Positions 25,493 to 34,187 of a DNA stretch of 64,000 nt are shown piece after piece. The notes under the pieces are model-generated. The model ran no database searches and was not told the origin of the DNA. It worked only from the letters and a program-made list of their open reading frames with translations. Numbering within the stretch: position 1 is the first letter of the stretch; each line of letters starts with the position of its first letter. The translations under genes were made by a program, and so were the position numbers. The stretch is taken from assembly GCF_000425345.1 (NCBI RefSeq), contig NZ_AUDG01000009.1, positions 1 through 64,000 of the forward strand, given 5' to 3'. Origin of the DNA: Rheinheimera baltica DSM 14885 (GTDB taxonomy: Bacteria > Pseudomonadota > Gammaproteobacteria > Enterobacterales > Alteromonadaceae).

Positions 25493-27571
25493 TTAGGCAT
25501 TACCATAAATCTCTTTATTCGCCAGCCAGCGTTTTATTAACTGCTCGCTGGCGCTGCGGTTTTGTTGCCACAGCGTGGTAGCTATTTGTTGCGCTTGCGG
25601 TAGCAGGTCCGCGTCGCGGCTTAAGTCGGCTATTTTAAACTGCAGCACGCCGGTTTGCCGGGTGCCAAGTAATTCGCCCGGGCCACGAATTTCTAAATCG
25701 CGCTGGGCAATAACAAAACCATCGTTAGAATCGCGCAGTACACTGAGTCGCGATTGTGCTGTTCTGGACAGTGGAGAGTGGTACAGCAAGACGCAATGTG
25801 ATGCTGTGCTACCACGACCAACACGACCGCGTAGTTGATGTAACTGGGCTAAACCCAGCCGCTCGGGGTTTTCAATAATCATCAGGCTAGAATTAGGCAC
25901 ATCCACGCCCACTTCAATGACCGTGGTGGCAACCAATAAATCTAATTCTCCACTGCTGAACTGCTGCATCACTGCTTGTTTTTCTGCCGCTTTTAACCGG
26001 CCATGCACTAAGCCAATTTTTAATTCAGGTAACGCTTGCTGTAAGTTTAACATGGTGTCTTCTGCGGCCTGACATTGCAGCGTTTCCGATTCTTCTATTA
26101 AGGTGCATACCCAATACGCCTGACGCTGCTCTGTAGTCACGGCACTGCGTACGCGCTCTATGATGTCATCGCGGCGGGTATCGGGTATGGCGACAGTAGT
26201 AACTGGCGTGCGGCCGGGTGGAAGTTCGTCAATAATCGAGGTATCTAAATCGGCATAGGCAGTCATGGCTAAGGTGCGCGGTATTGGTGTTGCGGTCATC
26301 ACTAATTGATGCGGATATTTACCTGCAATGCCGCCTTTTTCCCGCAAGGCGAGGCGTTGATGTACACCAAAGCGATGCTGTTCGTCGATGATGATAAGCG
26401 TCAAGGCTTTAAACTCAACCTGTTGCTGAAATAAGGCATGGGTGCCGACTATCATTTGCGCGCTGCCATCAGCGATAGCGGCCAGCGTAGTTTGCCGGGC
26501 TTTACCTTTGGTTTTACCGCCAAGCCAGGCCACGCTGATATCCAAAGGCGTAAACCAGCGGGCAAAATTGGCGGCGTGTTGCTCTGCCAGTAATTCTGTT
26601 GGTGCCATTAACGCTACCTGATAGCCATTGCCAATCGCCGTAAGGGCTGAGAGCGCGGCGACTAAGGTTTTGCCAGATCCTACATCGCCTTGCACTAAGC
26701 GAAGCATCGGCAGTGTTTGACTTAAATCGTGGCGTATTTCCGCTGTTACGCGTTGCTGCGCACCGGTAGGGGCAAAGGGTAAGGCAGCTAAAAAACGTTG
26801 CTCAAGAGTAAGGTCTGTTTGCAGCGCAACGGCATGTTGCTGCTGGCTTTGGCTACGCAGTTTGTACATGCTCAGCTGTTGCGCCACTAACTCTTCAATA
26901 ATCAACCGCTGCTGCGCCGGGTGTTTACCCAGCTCGAACAGTTGTAGGCTGGCATCCGGTGGTGGCCGGTGAATATAGCTTAATGCTGCTGTTAACGACC
27001 AAGGTTGCTGCAACAATGCCGCTGGCAAAAACTCATCCGGCGGGCTGCGCTGCAAATAATCTAAGGCTGCATCTGTCAGGTTACGCCAGGTAGCCTGGCG
27101 TAGGCCTTCTGTCGTGGGGTAAATTGGGGTGAGTGTTTCGGCAACGTCGAGTAATTGCTCATCGTCGTGCACGCGGTATTCCGGATGTAGCATTTCCAAG
27201 CCACGCGGACCGCGCTTAGCTTCGCCAAAACAGCGTAACAATATACCGGGTGTTACAGCATTTTTTTGTGCCGCGCTAAAGTGAAAAAAGCGCAAGGTTA
27301 GAAAACCACTGCCATCTTTAATTTTCACTAACCAGCTGCGCCTTTTGCCCATTTGTACTTCGCTGCTGATCACTTCACCCAACACAGTGCCATGCATTAA
27401 AGGCATTAAATCCGCAATGGGATAAATTCGGGTGCGATCTTCATAGCGTAGTGGCAGATGAAACAGAATGTCCTGGATGCTGAAAATGGCTAACTTGTGT
27501 AAGCGCTCTGCCACTTTTGCCCCAACACCTTTGATGGTTGAAATCGGATACTGTTGTAACGAACTGTTCAC
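25493..27571 (-). CDS. recG: ATP-dependent DNA helicase RecG
   Basis: 692 residues, the usual size. Wedge (OB-fold) domain in the N-terminal part, then helicase motifs: Walker A GDVGSGKTLVA, motif II IIDEQHRFGVHQR, motif III MTATPIPRTLAM, and the C-terminal motifs ATTVIEVGVDVPN and QLRGRVGRG. Remodels stalled replication forks and Holliday junctions. GTG start at 27571 with AAAGGA upstream. Last gene of the gmk-rpoZ-spoT block; two solute-binding-protein genes sit between ridA and recG. Confidence 0.95.
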   Translation of the reverse strand: MNSSLQQYPISTIKGVGAKVAERLHKLAIFSIQDILFHLPLRYEDRTRIYPIADLMPLMHGTVLGEVISSEVQMGKRRSWLVKIKDGSGFLTLRFFHFSAAQKNAVTPGILLRCFGEAKRGPRGLEMLHPEYRVHDDEQLLDVAETLTPIYPTTEGLRQATWRNLTDAALDYLQRSPPDEFLPAALLQQPWSLTAALSYIHRPPPDASLQLFELGKHPAQQRLIIEELVAQQLSMYKLRSQSQQQHAVALQTDLTLEQRFLAALPFAPTGAQQRVTAEIRHDLSQTLPMLRLVQGDVGSGKTLVAALSALTAIGNGYQVALMAPTELLAEQHAANFARWFTPLDISVAWLGGKTKGKARQTTLAAIADGSAQMIVGTHALFQQQVEFKALTLIIIDEQHRFGVHQRLALREKGGIAGKYPHQLVMTATPIPRTLAMTAYADLDTSIIDELPPGRTPVTTVAIPDTRRDDIIERVRSAVTTEQRQAYWVCTLIEESETLQCQAAEDTMLNLQQALPELKIGLVHGRLKAAEKQAVMQQFSSGELDLLVATTVIEVGVDVPNSSLMIIENPERLGLAQLHQLRGRVGRGSTASHCVLLYHSPLSRTAQSRLSVLRDSNDGFVIAQRDLEIRGPGELLGTRQTGVLQFKIADLSRDADLLPQAQQIATTLWQQNRSASEQLIKRWLANKEIYGNA

Positions 27572-27588
27572 GCCTGTCCTTTTTATGA

Positions 27589-29028
27589 CTATTGTTGTGC
27601 AGGGGTAGAGTAAAAGCGTGTTTTGCCATCCGTCATCATCCGGGTTAGTTCGCTACTGATAGTATCAAATAACAGCGCATGGGTGCCGGTTCTAGACATT
27701 GCCAAATTAGCACTTTGCGCTCTAGTATCTGCAGGGGTATTCAGTAACACCAAGCTATTTTTAAAGCGAAGCTGAGATGCTATTGCATGACTAATAACAT
27801 GCTCAGGCCCAATAATGGCATCAACTTCTTCTAAAAATAACGAGGTCATTGCGTGTTCTGCGTTGTTAACAAACAACAAACGAATATTTTTTTGTGCAAG
27901 CTCTGCAGTTAATGTGCTGCGGTAAGGTTTGTCTTTAAGCAGCGCTACCGTATGTATTGCTGATTCACCTTTAGGCTGTTGGCTTTTACGCACAAACCAA
28001 CTTTCTGTTCGGGCAATATCAAACGGGGCCATCAGCAGATGTTGCTGTCGCTCAGATGTATCAACTACGCCAGTGACAATATCGGTTTTACCCTCTATAA
28101 GCTGTTGTAGACACCGCTTGGCCGGGGTGGGTACGGAGAATGACAGTTCAAAACCACTGCGCTTGGCCAATTCACGCATCATAGTGACCATTGGGCCTGT
28201 GGGTTCTGTCATTCCTGGCTGATAAATATGCCGGGGCGGCAGGTGGTCGAGACACCATTGCAATACAGGTTGGTTCATTTGCCTGACGTTTTTGTAGTAG
28301 TGTTTAATCAGGCCTTGTTGTTCCATTTGTAAAATTTCATGCTGGATACGTTCTAATAACCTGGCGTGAGGGCTATTGCGCGATAGTGCGATATTGACAT
28401 GCGTATTTTTGTTAAAAGGAAAGGTTAGGCTAGCGGCTTTAAGTTTGTCTTTAAAACGTGGGTGGTTATTAATCAGGTTTTCAGCGGTTAGCATCGGTGC
28501 TATTACAGCATCCAAACGTTGATACAACAACATTGCCATGGCAGATTCTTCGGTATCGACTTCTACAACGTTTTTACTGTGATTGATAAGTAAATTGGGT
28601 AGCTCTGCGTTGTATATATAGCCACGGATGATACCAACGGTCATATTGCTAAGCTCGGCCATATCTATAATGTCTTTGTGCTGATGGTGAATATACAAGC
28701 GTTCTGCCCTGGCATGATCATATGGAATAAGATGCATAAAACTGTTGCGTTCGTCGCTGTAATTTAAACTGGTCATCAGGTCGGTTTTACCCTCTTGCAT
28801 CAGTTTTAGACAGCGCGCAAAGGGAGTATTCGGACTAAACGTCAGGTTAAATTCGGCACGCTTCGCCAACTCTTGCATAAAGTCAACGGTTGGGCCATAC
28901 GGCTCGCCTTGTTCAGGATAGTTATGGCGGTTGGGATAGTTGTCCAGGCACCATTGCACATTGGGCTGTTCCGCTTTAATGCAGCAGGATAATAGCAGGT
29001 ATAGACTCAGTACTAAGGTCCGCATCAT
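27589..29028 (-). CDS. periplasmic protein with two tandem solute-binding (SBP_bac_3-like) domains
   Basis: 479 residues with signal peptide (LVLSLYLLLSCCIKA). The protein is an internal duplication with a period of about 232 residues: VQWCLDNYPNRHNY at 24-37 recurs as LQWCLDHLPPRHIY at 256-269, GPTVDFMQELAKR as GPMVTMMRELAKR, and RCLKLMQEGKTDLMT as RCLQQLIEGKTDIVT. Each half looks like an extracellular solute-binding protein family 3 domain. There are no membrane permease genes nearby. The upstream gene (29025-29855) encodes a single copy of the same domain and overlaps by four bases, so three related domains are made from one operon. Ligand unknown. Confidence 0.85.
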   Translation of the reverse strand: MMRTLVLSLYLLLSCCIKAEQPNVQWCLDNYPNRHNYPEQGEPYGPTVDFMQELAKRAEFNLTFSPNTPFARCLKLMQEGKTDLMTSLNYSDERNSFMHLIPYDHARAERLYIHHQHKDIIDMAELSNMTVGIIRGYIYNAELPNLLINHSKNVVEVDTEESAMAMLLYQRLDAVIAPMLTAENLINNHPRFKDKLKAASLTFPFNKNTHVNIALSRNSPHARLLERIQHEILQMEQQGLIKHYYKNVRQMNQPVLQWCLDHLPPRHIYQPGMTEPTGPMVTMMRELAKRSGFELSFSVPTPAKRCLQQLIEGKTDIVTGVVDTSERQQHLLMAPFDIARTESWFVRKSQQPKGESAIHTVALLKDKPYRSTLTAELAQKNIRLLFVNNAEHAMTSLFLEEVDAIIGPEHVISHAIASQLRFKNSLVLLNTPADTRAQSANLAMSRTGTHALLFDTISSELTRMMTDGKTRFYSTPAQQ

Positions 29029-29855
29029 GGCGTTATCCCTCTGAGCTCATTTATTCTCGGACTAATGACAACATCGGTGTATAAGCGTTTAACCGTACCA
29101 TCTTGCTGCATATCGTTAAGGTGTTGTTTAATGTTGGGCAGTAAGTTCATGTGTGGGCTGGCACGTGACAAGCCGATATTAATATACTCCGGTTTAGCGC
29201 CATCCATATTTAGCGTAGCAATACGAAAGCGGCTGTCATAACTGTTTACTGTAAAAATGGCTTCTGAGGTACTAACGGTAGGCGATATTAACGCATCAAT
29301 TCTACCGCGGTTTAGCATTTCCAGACCCACTTCAATTGATTCAACGTGAGCCATATATGAAGGGTTTTGAGCTAAAAATCGCATGGTCTCTTGGCTGAAC
29401 AAGTAGCCGCGGATACTTGCTACAGTCAGGCTTTTTAACTGAGAATAGCTGGTGATAGCTCTTTTATCGGTTCGTCGCATAAAGACGCTTTCCGGCACTG
29501 TAGTTTCATACGGCAGCAGAAACATGAATTGATTTCGTTGGTCACTAAACTTTAGGTTAGACATAAGATCAACTTTGCCTTCTTCCATCAGTTTGAAACA
29601 ACGACTTACCACTGTGCGTGGCGTAAAACGCAGCACAAAACCAACACGTCGTGCTAATTCCTGCATTAAATCTACCGAGGGTCCGAAAGGTTTGTCGACA
29701 TCTTCATAGTTATGAAAGCGAGAGAAATGGTCTAAACACCAAACAAGCTCAATAGGAGCCTGTGCAGGCTCAGCTAAGGGTTCTTCAGGCTTTACCGTGC
29801 CGCTGGCAAGCAGTGTGCTTACCAGTAGTCCTTGTAACAGCCTGTTTATCCCCAT
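29025..29855 (-). CDS. periplasmic solute-binding protein family 3-like, single domain
   Basis: 276 residues, signal peptide at the N-terminus, GAGG before the ATG. LVWCLDHFSRFHNY (38-51), GPSVDLMQELARR and RCFKLMEEGKVDLMS match both halves of the next gene. Family 3 proteins bind amino acids or similar small molecules in the periplasm, but these copies lack transporter neighbours and might serve sensing or another role. Lies eight bases downstream of ridA. Confidence 0.83.
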   Translation of the reverse strand: MGINRLLQGLLVSTLLASGTVKPEEPLAEPAQAPIELVWCLDHFSRFHNYEDVDKPFGPSVDLMQELARRVGFVLRFTPRTVVSRCFKLMEEGKVDLMSNLKFSDQRNQFMFLLPYETTVPESVFMRRTDKRAITSYSQLKSLTVASIRGYLFSQETMRFLAQNPSYMAHVESIEVGLEMLNRGRIDALISPTVSTSEAIFTVNSYDSRFRIATLNMDGAKPEYINIGLSRASPHMNLLPNIKQHLNDMQQDGTVKRLYTDVVISPRINELRGITP

Positions 29856-29862
29856 AGAAACC

Positions 29863-30255
29863 TCAATGCGTAGACGGTACTTCCATTACGCCATCTATTT
29901 CAATTTGACTTGCGCGTGGCAAAGCTGACACCTGTACTGCAGCGCGAGCCGGGTAGGGTTCGGCAAAGTACTGGCTCATAATTTCATTAACTGTAGCAAA
30001 CTGGCCCAGATCGATGAGAAAGATATTCAGTTTTACCATATCGTTTAAGCTACCACCGGCAGCGTCGCAAACAGCCGCCAGGTTTTTAAACACCTGATGG
30101 GTTTGTTCAGCAAAATCATCTGACACCATCTGCATTGTAGCGGGTACCAAAGGGATCTGCCCTGAAAGGTATACGGTGGTACCTATTTTCACCGCCTGGC
30201 TGTATGTGCCAATTGCGGCTGGGGCATCGCTGGTACGAATAATGACTTTAGACAT
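29863..30255 (-). CDS. ridA: RidA family enamine/imine deaminase
   Basis: 130 residues. Family signature [20 protein letters not shown] at the N-terminus, [14 protein letters not shown] near the C-terminus with the conserved arginine. Hydrolyses reactive 2-aminoacrylate and related enamines formed by PLP enzymes. Ends of spoT and start of ridA are six bases apart, as in many gammaproteobacteria. Confidence 0.95.
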   Translation of the reverse strand: MSKVIIRTSDAPAAIGTYSQAVKIGTTVYLSGQIPLVPATMQMVSDDFAEQTHQVFKNLAAVCDAAGGSLNDMVKLNIFLIDLGQFATVNEIMSQYFAEPYPARAAVQVSALPRASQIEIDGVMEVPSTH

Positions 30256-30260
30256 GCGGG

Positions 30261-32381
30261 TTATTTCCTTCTATATACTTTTTGAACATCCGACATTACG
30301 CGAATTTTTCGCATCACATTGGCCAGATGTATTCTGTCACGCACCGACAGGGTAATTTTAATAACGTATTCACCGGTATCACGGTCGTCAGTTGCTAAAT
30401 CCTGAATGTTGGAATCTTGAGACGCAATCAGGGTGGTCAGTTTAGCCAGTACGCCTTGGCGGTTGACAATAAATACGCGGATATCACATAAGAATTGTTT
30501 GTCGCCGGTTTTATCCCAGCGTACCGGGAAGAATTTGCCCGGCTCTTTATCCCAACCACGAATGTTGCGACAATCAGCTCTATGCACATTGAGGCCTTTG
30601 CCTGGTGTGGCATTGGCAATAATTTCATCGCCGGGTATAGGTCTGCAGCACTTGGCGAAGGTCAGCAGCATACCTTCGGAACCGATAATAAAGGCTTTGC
30701 TTTTTTGCATTGGGCCCGGGTTGTCTTTGCCGCTTTCGTCTGAGTCAAACTCTCCCAATAGGCGTCTTGCTACGGCAATGGCAAGTTGATTCCCAAGGCC
30801 TATGTCACTACATAGCTCATCCAGCGATTTCTGTTTCGAATTTTGTAGTACTTGTTCAACACGTTCTGGGGCAAGATCTTCCAGTTTTACTTCGCCCAGT
30901 GCCGAGCTTAACAGGCGTTTGCCTAAGCCAGTTGATTCGTTTTGTTGCTGTTTTTTCAGGTAGTTACGAATACCTAAGATGGCGCGGCTGGTGACAACAT
31001 AGTTAAGCCAGTTGGCATTGGGTTTGCCGCCAGGGCTGGTAATAATTTCTACTGTCTGGCCGGTTTCCAGGGGTTTATTCAGGGGGTAAGGCCGGCGGTC
31101 AACTTTAGCACCGACACAACGGTTACCAATGTCAGTATGCACTGCATAAGCAAAGTCGACTGCGGTGGCGCCAATGGGCAATTCAACTATTTTACCTTTG
31201 GGTGAGAACACATACAGCTCGTCCGGATACAGTTCAGACTTCACGTTCTCGACAAATTCAGCACTATTGCCCGCGTTTTGCTGTAGCTCTAATAAGCTTT
31301 GCATCCAGCGTCGGGCACGAATTTGCGCGGTGGTATCCTGGTGTTGGCCATTAGCTTTATACATCCAATGCGCAGCGATACCTTTGTCGGCCATTTCGTC
31401 CATTTCACGGGTGCGCATCTGTATCTCTACCGGAATGCCATGCGGCCCGATCAAAGAAGTATGCAGCGACTGATAACCGTTCTGCTTAGGAATAGCGATG
31501 TAGTCTTTAAAACGGATTTCAATTGGTTTATACAGGTTGTGTACCACACCCAAGGTGCGGTAACAGTGATCAATACTGTCTACTACTACTCTAAAAGCAT
31601 AAATGTCCATCACATCGTTGAACATCAGTTCTTTGTTTTTCATCTTGCGATAAATGCTGTACAGATGTTTTTCGCGGCCTACAACATCGGCATTAATACT
31701 GGCTTGATCTAAACGCCCGGTAATTTCATGCTGAATTTTTTCCAGCAATTCTCTCCGGTTGCCCCTCGCTTGTTTCACAGCTGTTGACAGTGCGCGATAA
31801 CGCATAGGGTAAAGCGCCTGAAATCCCCAGTCTTCCAATTCATTCTTAATGTTGTGAATACCCAAGCGGTTAGCAATAGGTGCATACAGTTCGAGGGTCT
31901 CTTTGGCAATACGACGGCGTTTTTCTGGCCGCAGTGCGCCTAAAGTGCGCATATTATGTGTGCGATCGGCCAGCTTAATTAAGATAACGCGGATATCCTG
32001 CGTCATTGCCATAAACATTTTTTGTAAATTGGTTACTTCAAATTCCTGATAGTCTTTGAACTTTACTTTATCGAGTTTGCTTACGCCCTGCACCAGCTCC
32101 GCTACCGTATCACCAAATTTACTGGCTAACTCTTCTTTACTCACCGGCGTATCTTCGATGACGTCGTGTAAAAGGGCGGCCATCAGAGTTTCATGGTCCA
32201 TACGCATATCGGCCAGAATGCTGCTGACAGCAACGGGATGGGTAATATAAAGTTCACCACTGGAGCGAGTTTGAGGCGCGTGCGCGTCGCGTGCGACGAC
32301 ATATGCCTGCTGCACTAAGGCAACCTGCTCTGCGGGCAAATAGGCACTAATTTGGTTTTTCAGACCTTCAAATAAATACAC
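30261..32381 (-). CDS. spoT: bifunctional (p)ppGpp synthetase/hydrolase SpoT
   Basis: 706 residues. HD hydrolase domain with [30 protein letters not shown] and [11 protein letters not shown], then the synthetase domain (about 230-350), TGS (about 390-450), and a C-terminal ACT domain ([20 protein letters not shown]). Controls the stringent response. A TTG four codons upstream (32393) is possible, but GTG at 32381 follows GGGAG by five bases and the protein then begins (f)[11 protein letters not shown] like E. coli SpoT. Confidence 0.95.
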   Translation of the reverse strand: MYLFEGLKNQISAYLPAEQVALVQQAYVVARDAHAPQTRSSGELYITHPVAVSSILADMRMDHETLMAALLHDVIEDTPVSKEELASKFGDTVAELVQGVSKLDKVKFKDYQEFEVTNLQKMFMAMTQDIRVILIKLADRTHNMRTLGALRPEKRRRIAKETLELYAPIANRLGIHNIKNELEDWGFQALYPMRYRALSTAVKQARGNRRELLEKIQHEITGRLDQASINADVVGREKHLYSIYRKMKNKELMFNDVMDIYAFRVVVDSIDHCYRTLGVVHNLYKPIEIRFKDYIAIPKQNGYQSLHTSLIGPHGIPVEIQMRTREMDEMADKGIAAHWMYKANGQHQDTTAQIRARRWMQSLLELQQNAGNSAEFVENVKSELYPDELYVFSPKGKIVELPIGATAVDFAYAVHTDIGNRCVGAKVDRRPYPLNKPLETGQTVEIITSPGGKPNANWLNYVVTSRAILGIRNYLKKQQQNESTGLGKRLLSSALGEVKLEDLAPERVEQVLQNSKQKSLDELCSDIGLGNQLAIAVARRLLGEFDSDESGKDNPGPMQKSKAFIIGSEGMLLTFAKCCRPIPGDEIIANATPGKGLNVHRADCRNIRGWDKEPGKFFPVRWDKTGDKQFLCDIRVFIVNRQGVLAKLTTLIASQDSNIQDLATDDRDTGEYVIKITLSVRDRIHLANVMRKIRVMSDVQKVYRRK

Positions 32382-32506
32382 CTGTGCTCCCAAACTGCGA
32401 CAGCAAACGAAACACGCGATAAAGCGTGGGATTTATTATGAATATACGTCTATTTGTAACAGTTGCCAACGGCTAATGCGCCGCTGGCCTGTCTATGGAG
32501 AGGATT

Positions 32507-32782
32507 TTAGTGGTCAGAACCAATAATTGCTGCCACAGCTGCCATTTCTGACGCTTCCTGCTGAATTTGATCACGGCGCTCTTGCTCATCCAACACTGAG
32601 TTGGTGATAAAGCCTTTTTCAATTTCGCGCAGTGCAACTACTGTGGGTTTATCGTTTTCGACATCCACCATAGGCTCTTTACCTTCAACCGCTAACTGAC
32701 GGGCACGGCGTGCAGCCACCAGAATTAAATCAAAACGGTTACCAATTTTATCTACTGCATCTTGAACAGTTACGCGTGCCAT
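32507..32782 (-). CDS. rpoZ: RNA polymerase omega subunit
   Basis: 91 residues, [20 protein letters not shown] then [15 protein letters not shown] and [10 protein letters not shown], all typical of RpoZ. GGAG precedes the start. Omega aids assembly of RNA polymerase and forms part of a ppGpp binding site, fitting its place between gmk and spoT. Confidence 0.97.
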   Translation of the reverse strand: MARVTVQDAVDKIGNRFDLILVAARRARQLAVEGKEPMVDVENDKPTVVALREIEKGFITNSVLDEQERRDQIQQEASEMAAVAAIIGSDH

Positions 32783-32828
32783 TTACCACTCCAGTGTTAC
32801 GGGCTTTCACAAGACCGTGTAGTTTACG

Positions 32829-33461
32829 CTAATTTGCTGTTTTCGCCAACAGTTGCTTCAGCATGTTGCTATGTTTGCTTGCCTGGCTGCTATAACTGTT
32901 GCGCTGCGCGAGCACTATGCGTTCAAATTCAACCAGCGCTGTATCAAAGTTATCGTTAATAATGAGAAACTCGTACTCATCAGCATGGCTCATCTCACTG
33001 TGAGCCTGAGCCATACGTTTAGAAATCACCTCTGCTGAGTCCTGACCCCGACTGTTCAGCCGTTGTTCCAGCTCCGTTAAACTGGGCGGCAAAATAAAAA
33101 TGCCTTTAGCGGATGCTTCCTGAGTTTTAACCTGGCGGGCACCTTGCCAATCGATGTCTAAAAACACGTCGATACCACAGCTTAGGCTATCGCGGATACT
33201 GCTTTTCGAGGTGCCATAATAGTTGCCAAACACTTCAGCCCACTCAAAGAATTCATCTTTGGCGATTAGGCCCTTAAAAGCATCGACACTGATAAAGTGA
33301 TAGTGCACGCCATCTTGCTCACCTGGGCGTGGTGCACGGGTGGTATGGGATACACTTACCTGCATATCGCTATGGCGCTTTAACAGCGCCTGGATCAGGC
33401 TGGATTTACCTGCGCCACTGGGCGCTGAAACAATAAACAAGTTACCGGCTAAGTGTTGCAT
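32829..33461 (-). CDS. gmk: guanylate kinase
   Basis: 210 residues from ATG at 33461. P-loop [12 protein letters not shown] near the N-terminus, [19 protein letters not shown] for GMP binding, and [13 protein letters not shown]. Phosphorylates GMP to GDP. A TTG seven codons upstream (33482) is open but gives no better match to the family. Head of the gmk-rpoZ-spoT-ridA block. Confidence 0.96.
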   Translation of the reverse strand: MQHLAGNLFIVSAPSGAGKSSLIQALLKRHSDMQVSVSHTTRAPRPGEQDGVHYHFISVDAFKGLIAKDEFFEWAEVFGNYYGTSKSSIRDSLSCGIDVFLDIDWQGARQVKTQEASAKGIFILPPSLTELEQRLNSRGQDSAEVISKRMAQAHSEMSHADEYEFLIINDNFDTALVEFERIVLAQRNSYSSQASKHSNMLKQLLAKTAN

Positions 33462-33526
33462 AAGGTTCACACTGCTAAACAAAGAAAGCGGATTTTAGAC
33501 GCTGTTTGCTGTCGCTGCAAATCCCG

Positions 33527-34003
33527 TTACTTTTTCGCTTTAGCCTTAACCGATAACGTCAGAGTAAATATGGCCATTGGCTCATCGCCATAAAGGCTGG
33601 GGCAGGTCACCACTACAGAAACGGGTTTATTAATACGCTCACCTGTAGCCAACGAATCGTCGATCATCGTATCAATGATATCGCCGTCGTTACTGGTAAA
33701 GTGCACTGTCGCTTCCGGGCGCTTTAAAAATTGGCCCTGTACATCTTTAAAAGCGAAATTGGCATTAACACCACGCGACTTGGCTTTGCTGAAAACTAAA
33801 AATGCACCGGCTAAGTCTGCGCCGATGGCCAGAGCACCGAAATAAATGCTGCCCAAATGATTTTTTGTACGCCAGCTATGTGGCATGGTCACTTCAAGCG
33901 TTGAATTATCCATGCGAACAATCTTCGGTGAACAAAAACCAATTAGCGGAATATAACGCCAGGCAAATAGTTTTAAGCCCCAATTAGCTTTTCGCAATGA
34001 CAT
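33527..34003 (-). CDS. DUF4442 hotdog-fold protein (thioesterase-like)
   Basis: 158 residues from the ATG at 34003; a GTG nine codons upstream (34030) is possible. MPHSWRTKNHLGSIYFGALA followed by IGADLAGAF is the central helix region of the DUF4442/PaaI-like hotdog fold, and the protein ends in a lysine-rich tail. Probably acts on acyl-CoA or acyl carrier protein thioesters; substrate unknown. Same strand as gmk but 66 bases upstream. Confidence 0.78.
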   Translation of the reverse strand: MSLRKANWGLKLFAWRYIPLIGFCSPKIVRMDNSTLEVTMPHSWRTKNHLGSIYFGALAIGADLAGAFLVFSKAKSRGVNANFAFKDVQGQFLKRPEATVHFTSNDGDIIDTMIDDSLATGERINKPVSVVVTCPSLYGDEPMAIFTLTLSVKAKAKK

Positions 34004-34187
34004 GGTAAATTTTAGTCCCGTTGTTAACACCAGTTGCCAGCTTACACTGGTAAGACCATCTGAACAAGCTGACCGCTCAGGTAGTTAAAAACACCATTCG
34101 TCAGGTTTCAGCTTTTGGCTGTAAAGCGAGCTATAGTAAAGTCAGCACAATAACACTTTACAGTACTAAGATAAGGGTCACTCGACA

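Noticed and set aside
31299-31712. Plus-strand open frame of 137 codons
   Set aside because: Antisense to spoT, which is fully conserved across this stretch.
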